Source: an uncultured Clostridia bacterium
GTDB lineage: Bacteria > Bacillota_A > Clostridia > TANB77 > CAG-508
Assembly: GCA_944392525.1 (NCBI GenBank)
Contig: CALXXB010000056.1
Location: forward strand, 1 to 7,580
Direction: 5' to 3'
DNA length: 7,580 bases
Shown here: positions 1 through 5,114 of the stretch, in pieces
Position numbering within the stretch: position 1 is the stretch's first letter
How the letters are laid out: every line of letters starts with the position of its first letter
The notes under the pieces: generated by a model
What the model saw: only the letters and a program-made list of their open reading frames with translations
What the model was told of the DNA's origin: nothing
Databases searched by the model: none
Made by a program: the position numbers and the translations under genes

Positions 1-783
1 AATAATGAAGCAACAGTTAATTTCTTTAAAGAACATAAATATTTTGGATATGAAAAAGATAAAAATTTATTCTTCTTTATACAAGGAGAATTACCAATGA
101 TGGATACAGAAGGAAAAATCTTAATTGGTGAAGATGGATTAATTAAACTTGCAGCAGATGGACATGGTGGAATTTATGAATCATTAGTAAAAACTGGTAT
201 GACTAAAAAGATGAGAGAAATGGGTGTTGAATGGGTATTTATCGGAGGAGTAGATAATTGCCTTGCTAAAATGGTAGATCCAGTATTTATGGGAGTTGCA
301 ATTGATAAGAAAGTTACAGTTGCTTCTAAATCTGTAGTAAAAGCTAATCCTCATGAAAGAGTTGGAGTATTTTGTAGAAGAAACGGAAAGCCTAATGTAG
401 TAGAATATACTGAAATAACAGATGAAATGGCAGAAGCAACAGACGAGGATGGAAAATTATTATATGGAGAGTCTAATATTCTTTGTCATTTATTTAGTAT
501 AGATGCAATAGAAAGGATGGGAGCAGAGCCACTTCCTTATCATGTAGCATATAAGAAAGCAACTTACATAGATAAAGATGGAAATCTTGTAGTACCTGAT
601 TCACCAAATGCTTATAAATTTGAAGCATTTCTATTTGATGCGTTTAGTGAAGTTGATGATATGGCAATACTAAGAGTAAAAAGAGAAGAAGAATTTGCAC
701 CTGTAAAAAATGCAGATTCAGCAGGAGTAGACTGTCCAAGTACAGCAAGAGAATTATATAAAAAATTTTATAAATTAGATTAG
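1..783 (+). CDS. UDPGP-family (UAP1-like) sugar-1-phosphate uridylyltransferase, 5' truncated
   Basis: The frame is open from base 1 and gives 260 C-terminal residues; the gene starts before the window. Met codons at 97 and 100 are internal, because residues 1-32 (including FIQGELP) continue the family alignment. The family transfers UMP from UTP to a sugar 1-phosphate, making a UDP-sugar and pyrophosphate in the cytoplasm. Visible hallmarks, numbered from the window start, are the DGHGGIY loop (about 53-59), VDN (84-86), VEYTEI (134-139), GESNI (156-160), and PVKNADS near 234-240 with its conserved Lys. These match the eukaryotic UDP-HexNAc pyrophosphorylase UAP1/AGX1 more closely than GtaB or GalU. 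The N-terminal nucleotide-binding loop lies off the window. The sugar (GlcNAc-1-P, Glc-1-P or Gal-1-P) cannot be fixed from sequence alone. The downstream phosphohexomutase supports a UDP-sugar pathway. Confidence 0.88.
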   Translation, partial: NNEATVNFFKEHKYFGYEKDKNLFFFIQGELPMMDTEGKILIGEDGLIKLAADGHGGIYESLVKTGMTKKMREMGVEWVFIGGVDNCLAKMVDPVFMGVAIDKKVTVASKSVVKANPHERVGVFCRRNGKPNVVEYTEITDEMAEATDEDGKLLYGESNILCHLFSIDAIERMGAEPLPYHVAYKKATYIDKDGNLVVPDSPNAYKFEAFLFDAFSEVDDMAILRVKREEEFAPVKNADSAGVDCPSTARELYKKFYKLD

Positions 784-786
784 AAG

Positions 787-857
787 AAATGTCGCAAAAG
801 GCGTTTCTCATGCGACAATTTGTTAGAATGAGAGCGTTTTATTGCGGCATTTTTTGT
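787..857 (+). terminator. Imperfect hairpin terminator after the uridylyltransferase gene
   Basis: The arm 787-797 (AAATGTCGCAA) pairs with 842-852 (TTGCGGCATTT), with one G·U pair. Inside it CTCAT (807-811) pairs with ATGAG (828-832). A T-run follows at 850-855. It lies just after the stop codon and before the next gene's ribosome site. A competing short hairpin, GTCGCA (791-796) with TGCGAC (811-816), uses the same left arm. Confidence 0.7.
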
Positions 858-892
858 AATAAAAAATAAATAAAGAAACGGAGGAATTTAAA

Positions 893-2617
893 ATGAATTA
901 TATGGAAGAATACAAAAAATGGTGTGAAAGTCCAGAATTTGATGAAGAAACAAAAAAAGAATTATTAGCTATTAAAGATGATGAAAAAGAGATTGAAGAT
1001 AGATTCTATAAAGAATTAGAATTTGGAACAGCAGGACTTAGAGGAGTAATTGGTGCAGGAACAAATAGAATGAATAAATATACAGTAGGGAAGGCAACAC
1101 AAGGATTAGCAAATTATATAGTAGAACAAGGAACAGGAGATAAAGGTGTTGCAATTAGTTATGATTCAAGAAGAATGTCAAAAGAATTTAGCATGCAAAC
1201 AGCTTTGATTTTAAATGCAAATGGGATAAAAACATATTTGTTTGAAAATTTAAGACCAGTTCCTGAATTGTCATTTGCCGTAAGAGAACTTGGGTGCACA
1301 GCAGGTGTTATGATAACAGCAAGTCATAATCCTCCAAAATATAATGGATATAAAGTATATTGGGATGACGGTGCTCAAATAGTAGCTCCAAGAGATAAAG
1401 ATATAATAGCAAAGGTAAGAGCCGTTGAAAGTTATAGTGAAATAAAAGAAATCTCAAGAGAAGAAGCAGAAAGTAAAGGACTATTTAATGTTATTGGGAC
1501 AGAAATGGATGATAAATATTTAAGAGTATTAAAATCTAAAGTATTAAATCCAGAAGTTGTCAAGGAAGAAGGAAAAACTTTAAAAGTAGTATATACGCCA
1601 TTACATGGAACAGGAAATACGGTTGCAGAAAGACTTTTACATGATATAGGAATAGAGAACCTATATGTAGTGCCAGAACAAAAAGACCCAGATGGGGAAT
1701 TTCCAACAGTTAGTTATCCAAATCCTGAAGATAAAAAAGCGTTTAAGTTAGCATTAGAGCTAGCTGAAAAAGTAGATGCAGATGTAGTTCTTGCAACAGA
1801 CCCTGATGCAGATCGTTTAGGAATTTTTGCAAAAGATACTAAATCTGGAAAATATATGGATTATACAGGAAATATGTCAGCACTATTAATTGCAGAATAT
1901 AGAATTTCTCAAATGAAAGAAAAAGGAATACTTCCAAAAGACGGAATGATTATTACAACAATAGTATCTTCAAATTTAACAAGAGCAATTGCAAAAGAAT
2001 ATGGATTAGAATGTATAGAAGTTTTAACTGGATTCAAAAATATTGGTAGTGTTATGAGAAAAGCAGAAGAAAATAAAGATAAGACATATGTATTTGGATT
2101 TGAAGAAAGCTATGGTTGCCTAATTGGAGATTATGCAAGAGATAAAGATGGAATTGCAGCTGTTATGGCACTTTGTGAAGCAGCATGTTATTATAAATCA
2201 AAAGGAAAGACTTTATGGGATGCTATGGAAGATATTTATAAGAAATATGGATATTATAAAGAAACACAAGTATCAATAGTATTAGAAGGAGCGGAAGGTG
2301 CAGAAAAAATCCAAGAGATGATGACTAATATGAGAAATACACCTGTAGAAAAAATAGGTGATTATAAAGTTTTAGAATTCAAAGATGTAGAAAAAGATAT
2401 TGATAAAGATATGCTAACAGGAGAAACAAAATCTACAGGATTACCAAAATCAAATGTTCTATATTATGAATTAGAAGATGACGCATGGTGTTGTGTAAGA
2501 CCATCAGGAACAGAACCTAAAATTAAATTATATATGGGTGTTAAAGGTTCTTCTGATGAAGATGCTAACAAAAAACTAGAGGATTTAAAAGAGGCTATGG
2601 TAGCTATTGTAAAATAA
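893..2617 (+). CDS. pgcA: Phospho-sugar mutase, PgcA type (alpha-phosphoglucomutase/phosphomannomutase)
   Basis: This cytoplasmic enzyme interconverts hexose 6-phosphate and hexose 1-phosphate through a phosphoserine and a bisphosphate intermediate. The 574 residues are full length for the PgcA group (about 575-580 aa). Visible elements are the N-terminal FGTAGLRG segment (44-51), the catalytic serine loop TASHNPP with Ser144, the Mg-binding DPDADR (303-308), the sugar-binding FEESYG (403-408), and the phosphate-binding RPSGTEPK (536-543). The ATG at 893 is preceded by GGAGG at 880-884 with 8 nt spacing. The next Met, codon 4, lacks an equally good site. The product would feed the upstream uridylyltransferase. 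In B. subtilis PgcA makes Glc-1-P for UDP-glucose. Glucose versus mannose or GlcNAc preference is not decidable here. A terminator separates it from the upstream gene and no convincing promoter was found, so read-through or a weak promoter is likely. Confidence 0.93.
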   Translation: MNYMEEYKKWCESPEFDEETKKELLAIKDDEKEIEDRFYKELEFGTAGLRGVIGAGTNRMNKYTVGKATQGLANYIVEQGTGDKGVAISYDSRRMSKEFSMQTALILNANGIKTYLFENLRPVPELSFAVRELGCTAGVMITASHNPPKYNGYKVYWDDGAQIVAPRDKDIIAKVRAVESYSEIKEISREEAESKGLFNVIGTEMDDKYLRVLKSKVLNPEVVKEEGKTLKVVYTPLHGTGNTVAERLLHDIGIENLYVVPEQKDPDGEFPTVSYPNPEDKKAFKLALELAEKVDADVVLATDPDADRLGIFAKDTKSGKYMDYTGNMSALLIAEYRISQMKEKGILPKDGMIITTIVSSNLTRAIAKEYGLECIEVLTGFKNIGSVMRKAEENKDKTYVFGFEESYGCLIGDYARDKDGIAAVMALCEAACYYKSKGKTLWDAMEDIYKKYGYYKETQVSIVLEGAEGAEKIQEMMTNMRNTPVEKIGDYKVLEFKDVEKDIDKDMLTGETKSTGLPKSNVLYYELEDDAWCCVRPSGTEPKIKLYMGVKGSSDEDANKKLEDLKEAMVAIVK

Positions 2618-2620
2618 AAT

Positions 2621-2660
2621 AAAAGCTGTTTTTTGGGACAGATTCCAAAAACAGCTTTTT
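2621..2660. terminator. Bidirectional intrinsic terminator between convergent genes
   Basis: AAAAGCTG-T6-GG (2621-2636) pairs with CC-A5-CAGCTTTT (2645-2659) with one bulged T and an 8-nt loop. Each strand has a T-rich tail after the stem: TTTTTATATTTT on plus, and ATTTTATTTTA on minus. It sits 3 nt after the pgcA stop and about 17 nt beyond the stop of the convergent ttcA-like gene, so it can serve both. Confidence 0.85.
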
Positions 2661-2676
2661 ATATTTTGTAATTTTA

Positions 2677-3393
2677 TCATTTATTATCTAATTTCCATTC
2701 TGGAAGATTTCTTTGAATTGCTCCAAATAGGTTTGCTCTAACCATTGGAATCTTTTTTCCAAGAGTATAGATTAATTGCTTCATATCTTCACGTTTAGAA
2801 GTTCCGTCCATAGGGCAAACTTTAGGCATCACAGATAAATTATTCTTTTTAATAAATCTTTTGGTTTCTTTTTCGGGAGTATATATTAAAGGTCTAATTA
2901 AAGTTATCTTTGTTCTATCCATGTAACTCATAGGAGCAAAAGTTCCAATGTTTCCGGTATATAATAAATTTAATAAAAAAGTTTCTAAAACATCATCTTG
3001 ATTATGTCCTAAAGCAATCTTATTACATCCTTCACGTATAGCTACAGAATTAATAACACCTCTTCTTAGATTAGCGCATAAAGAACAAGGATTTTTTTCT
3101 TTTCTTATATCAAAAACAATTTCTTTTGCATGACTTTCTTCAATAAATAAAGGGATATCTAAATTATCACAAATTTCTTGTAAAAATTTAGTGTCAAAAA
3201 ATTCAAAACCAGGGTCTATACTAATTGCTACTAATTCGAAATTTTTAGGATAAAATCTTTGTAAAGATTTAAATGCATGAAGCATTGTTATTGAATCTTT
3301 ACCTCCAGATAAGCATACAGCGATTTTATCTCCCTCATCTATCATTTTATATTCTTCTATTGCTTTTCTCATATGACTTAATATTCTTTGCAT
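2677..3393 (-). CDS. ttcA: TtcA-family PP-loop tRNA thiolation enzyme (2-thiocytidine-32 synthetase-like)
   Basis: TtcA enzymes adenylate C32 in the tRNA anticodon loop and replace its oxygen with sulfur, using an Fe-S cluster. The chosen start is ATG at 3393-3391 (238 aa, MQRILSHMRKA). The frame also opens at GTG 3402-3400, but that GTG lies inside the Shine-Dalgarno AGGTGA (3404-3399). Numbered from the chosen start, the PP-loop ATP motif SGGKDS is at 29-34, a CSLC pair (Cys103, Cys106) precedes NLRRG, GHNQDD is at 129-134, and a third cysteine is in KVCPMDG (Cys193). This three-Cys pattern is that of the TtcA cluster. TtuA, the U54 thiolase, carries extra CxxC zinc fingers that are absent here, and TilS lacks the CxxC. 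The gene is somewhat shorter than E. coli TtcA. It diverges from tRNA-Arg and tadA. The tRNA target is inferred from family membership. Confidence 0.82.
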   Translation of the reverse strand: MQRILSHMRKAIEEYKMIDEGDKIAVCLSGGKDSITMLHAFKSLQRFYPKNFELVAISIDPGFEFFDTKFLQEICDNLDIPLFIEESHAKEIVFDIRKEKNPCSLCANLRRGVINSVAIREGCNKIALGHNQDDVLETFLLNLLYTGNIGTFAPMSYMDRTKITLIRPLIYTPEKETKRFIKKNNLSVMPKVCPMDGTSKREDMKQLIYTLGKKIPMVRANLFGAIQRNLPEWKLDNK

Positions 3394-3397
3394 TTTA

Positions 3398-3404
3398 ATC
3401 ACCT
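3398..3404 (-). promoter_or_regulatory. Ribosome binding site that decides the ttcA start
   Basis: On the minus strand this reads AGGTGAT, a strong match to the 16S anti-Shine-Dalgarno. It ends 4 nt before the ATG at 3393-3391. It contains the upstream GTG (3402-3400), which therefore is unlikely to be the start. Confidence 0.75.
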
Positions 3405-3409
3405 ATACT

Positions 3410-3418
3410 ATTATAACA
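3410..3418 (-). promoter_or_regulatory. Extended -10 promoter for the ttcA-like gene
   Basis: The minus strand reads TGTTATAAT, a perfect TGn extended -10 plus TATAAT. No good -35 lies at 16-18 bp. A TTGACA at 3429-3424 is only 8 bp away and cannot pair with this -10. Transcription would begin near the Shine-Dalgarno, giving a very short leader. Confidence 0.55.
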
Positions 3419-3467
3419 GATATTGTCAAGGAAGAAGAAGTTAATGTTAGGCACAAGATATCATTTA

Positions 3468-3496
3468 TTGACTTTTTTGGTTTAATATTTTATAAT
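3468..3496 (+). promoter_or_regulatory. Sigma-A-type promoter for tRNA-Arg and tadA
   Basis: TTGACT (3468-3473) and a perfect TATAAT (3491-3496) are separated by exactly 17 bp. The predicted start is near 3503, about 40 nt before the tRNA 5' end. No other promoter or terminator lies between the tRNA and tadA, so it probably drives both. Confidence 0.85.
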
Positions 3497-3540
3497 TAAA
3501 GCGTTACAAATGAAGTAGAAAAGAAAATTAAATTTAATAT

Positions 3541-3617
3541 GTACCAGTAGCTCACCAGGATAGAGCGCTTCCCTCCTAAGGAAGAGGTAGGGGGTTCGAG
3601 TCCCTTCTGGTACACCA
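3541..3617 (+). tRNA. tRNA-Arg, anticodon CCT (reads AGG)
   Basis: The full cloverleaf can be drawn. The acceptor GTACCAG (3541-3547) pairs perfectly with CTGGTAC (3607-3613). The D stem is GCTC/GAGC (3550-3553, 3563-3566). The anticodon stem is CTTCC/GGAAG (3568-3572, 3580-3584), with loop CTCCTAA and anticodon CCT at 3575-3577. The variable loop is AGGTA. The T stem is GGGGG/CCCTT (3590-3594, 3602-3606) with two G·U pairs around loop TTCGAGT. Discriminator A3614 is followed by an encoded CCA (3615-3617). Base 32 is C (3573). AGG appears less used than AGA in the surrounding genes, so this is probably a low-demand isoacceptor. It lies 21 bp before tadA. Confidence 0.96.
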
Positions 3618-3638
3618 CTTTTTATTTAAGGAATTAGT

Positions 3639-4106
3639 ATGGAAGAAAAAGAAAAATTCATGAAAGAAGCTTTAAAAGAAGCAAAAAAAGCATATGAAAA
3701 ATTAGAAGTTCCAGTAGGAGCAATTATTGTTAAAGATGGAAAATTAATTGCAAGAGCTCATAACTTAAAAGAAACTAAAAAAGATACAACAAAACATGCA
3801 GAGATACTTGCAATACAAAAAGCAAGTAGAAAATTAGGTGCTTGGAGACTTTTAGATTGTGAAATGTATGTAACATTAGAGCCTTGTTCAATGTGTGCAG
3901 GTGCAATGATTAATGCAAGAATAAAAAAATTGTATATAGGAGCTCTAGATGAAAAAACAGGAGCAGCTGGTTCTGTTTTTAACTTATTTGAAGACTATAA
4001 ATTTAATCATAATGTGGAAGTAGAACAAGGGATTATGAAAGAAGAATGTGAAAAGATTTTAAAAGATTTTTTTAAGGATTTAAGAAAAATAAAAAGTAAA
4101 AAATAA
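3639..4106 (+). CDS. tadA: tRNA-specific adenosine deaminase TadA
   Basis: TadA deaminates the wobble adenosine of tRNA-Arg(ACG) to inosine, so that one tRNA reads CGU, CGC and CGA. The 155 residues are normal length. The zinc-dependent cytidine-deaminase-fold motifs are complete: HAE (His53, with proton-shuttle Glu55) and PCSMC (Cys83 and Cys86). VPVGAI near residue 24 and the N-terminal helix are also typical. ATG 3639 follows AAGGA (3628-3632) at 6 nt. The gene sits where yaaJ lies in B. subtilis, before the SRP RNA and dnaX. It appears co-transcribed with the upstream tRNA-Arg(CCT), which has C34 and so is not itself a substrate. The basic Lys-rich C-terminus (about 146-155) is unremarkable. 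Confidence 0.95.
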   Translation: MEEKEKFMKEALKEAKKAYEKLEVPVGAIIVKDGKLIARAHNLKETKKDTTKHAEILAIQKASRKLGAWRLLDCEMYVTLEPCSMCAGAMINARIKKLYIGALDEKTGAAGSVFNLFEDYKFNHNVEVEQGIMKEECEKILKDFFKDLRKIKSKK

Positions 4107-4136
4107 AAAAATGATGCTTAAATTTAGGAGGAGCAT

Positions 4137-4907
4137 ATGATAGATAAAATAAAATATATAACAAGTAAAAAATCATTTCATATTTGCATGACGATTATAA
4201 TAATAGCAGTTATATTATTTGTAGCAGGAATAATGATATTAAGATACCAAGTAGAAGGCGAAACAAATATGCCATTTGAAATAACTAAAATTACATTAAT
4301 AAGTACGTCAGATGGTATAGATAAAAATCAAGAAGGAGAATCTACTAACTGGGCTTTTGATATCAATCAAAATAATGATATATATATTTATATTGAAAAA
4401 AATGATAATTATAAAGAAGAAGAAGCAATAAGAAGTATAGTGATAGATGGATTAAATGTTCAAAGAGATAAAGAACTAGGGACAGTTAAGTTTTATAGAC
4501 CAAACGTATCAGAGACAGGAACAAATTTTAGTAACACAGAGGAAAATGAAGTTCAAACCATAGAATATACAGGTGGAATGGAATCAGATATTAAAAATTT
4601 GGTTATAGGAAACCAAGGAGGAGTTATTTTCTTTAGATATGCAAATAACAATGTTGCAGAGTATACATCAGATATAGCCACAACTGATACTATAACAACA
4701 AATCAATTACTAAAAAGTGCGAATGTAAATGAATCAGATTTAAAAGCAAAGTTATCTTTTGATTTAAGTATAACAACAGAAGATGGAAAAGAATATAAGG
4801 CAAATATATCATTAGATGTACCAGTAGAAGGCGTTGTAGAAAATGGAACAGCTTCAAGAGAAATAACTAATTTAGATGATATAGTATTTAAAAGAACGAA
4901 AAATTAA
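4137..4907 (+). CDS. Uncharacterised single-pass membrane protein with a large outside domain
   Basis: I assign no function to this 256-aa protein. Residues 1-13 hold five lysines, and about 15-36 are a strongly hydrophobic helix. By the positive-inside rule the N-terminus is cytoplasmic and about 220 residues face outward. Cys17 lies at the start of the helix and does not form a lipobox, so it is probably an anchor rather than a lipoprotein or cleaved signal. The outside part starts with a conserved-looking MPFEITKI segment (45-52). It is acidic, Asn/Thr-rich, and alternates short hydrophobic strands (IYIYI 82-86, GGVIFFRYA 161-169, AKLSFDLSI 204-212, KANISLDVPV 221-230), which suggests a beta-rich fold. 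No catalytic motif, cell-wall sorting signal or second helix is seen. ATG 4137 follows AGGAGGAG (4126-4133), a strong site with slightly short spacing. It is inserted between tadA and the SRP RNA and shares the tadA transcript. Confidence 0.85.
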   Translation: MIDKIKYITSKKSFHICMTIIIIAVILFVAGIMILRYQVEGETNMPFEITKITLISTSDGIDKNQEGESTNWAFDINQNNDIYIYIEKNDNYKEEEAIRSIVIDGLNVQRDKELGTVKFYRPNVSETGTNFSNTEENEVQTIEYTGGMESDIKNLVIGNQGGVIFFRYANNNVAEYTSDIATTDTITTNQLLKSANVNESDLKAKLSFDLSITTEDGKEYKANISLDVPVEGVVENGTASREITNLDDIVFKRTKN

Positions 4908-4915
4908 AAATTCAC

Positions 4916-4944
4916 TTGATAAAATATAAATTTCATTATATAAT
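4916..4944 (+). promoter_or_regulatory. Promoter of the SRP RNA
   Basis: TTGATA (4916-4921) and a perfect TATAAT (4939-4944) are 17 bp apart. Counting 7 nt from the -10 places the start at G4951, exactly where the RNA's closing helix begins. The promoter begins 9 nt after the stop of the upstream gene. Confidence 0.88.
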
Positions 4945-4950
4945 ACGAAT

Positions 4951-5093
4951 GGTATGTACCTTAAATCTTTGTATGGAGAGTAGACCAATAAAGACCTATG
5001 AATCTTGTCAGGTCCGGGAGGAAGCAGCAATAAGTAGTTTATCTTTATGTGGGATACTTTCCATAGAGAGATTTAGAGTATCTACCATTTTTT
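4951..5093 (+). ncRNA. ffs: Signal recognition particle RNA (4.5S-like, no Alu domain)
   Basis: This RNA binds Ffh to target nascent membrane and secreted proteins. The universal domain IV signature is present at 5007-5028: GTCAGGTCC, then a GGGA tetraloop (5016-5019), then GGAAGCAGC. The rest forms one long helix. GGTA (4951-4954) pairs with TACC (5083-5086), TAAATCT (4962-4968) with AGATTTA (5069-5075), and TATGGAGAGTA (4972-4982) with TACTTTCCATA (5055-5065, one G·U). A T6 run (5088-5093) follows the closing pair. The length is about 136-143 nt, much shorter than the roughly 270-nt Alu-bearing B. subtilis scRNA. The position immediately before dnaX is the conserved Bacillota location. Overlapping reading frames here are artefacts of the RNA gene. 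Confidence 0.93.
5055..5093 (+). terminator. 3' end of SRP RNA acting as probable terminator
   Basis: The 3' strand of the SRP hairpin ends in TACC (5083-5086), then A, then six T's (5088-5093). Stem plus U-run has the form of an intrinsic terminator or 3'-end former, though the stem is long and interrupted. It lies 21 nt before the dnaX start. Confidence 0.55.
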
Positions 5094-5097
5094 ATAT

Positions 5098-5108
5098 AAA
5101 GGATGTGA
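5098..5108 (+). promoter_or_regulatory. Ribosome binding site supporting the TTG start of dnaX
   Basis: AAAGGATGTGA differs from the ideal AAAGGAGGTGA by one base and ends 6 nt before TTG 5115. The ATG inside it (5103-5105) is in frame with dnaX but is followed at once by TGA, so it cannot be the dnaX start. Confidence 0.7.
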
Positions 5109-5114
5109 GAAAAA

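Noticed and set aside
97..99. ATG 97 as the start of the uridylyltransferase
   Set aside because: The frame is open to base 1 and the upstream residues match the family, so the Met is internal.
3424..3429. TTGACA on the minus strand as the -35 of the ttcA promoter
   Set aside because: It is only 8 bp from TATAAT (3415-3410). A 16-bp match to TATAGG nearer the gene would place the transcript start at or past the start codon.
3541..3617. The tRNA gene as an integration site (attB) with a nearby element
   Set aside because: No integrase, direct repeat of the tRNA 3' end or foreign-looking DNA is seen downstream. The next gene is tadA after 21 bp.
5093..5098. TATATA as a dnaX -10 box
   Set aside because: It has no acceptable -35, and the resulting start would fall within or after the Shine-Dalgarno.
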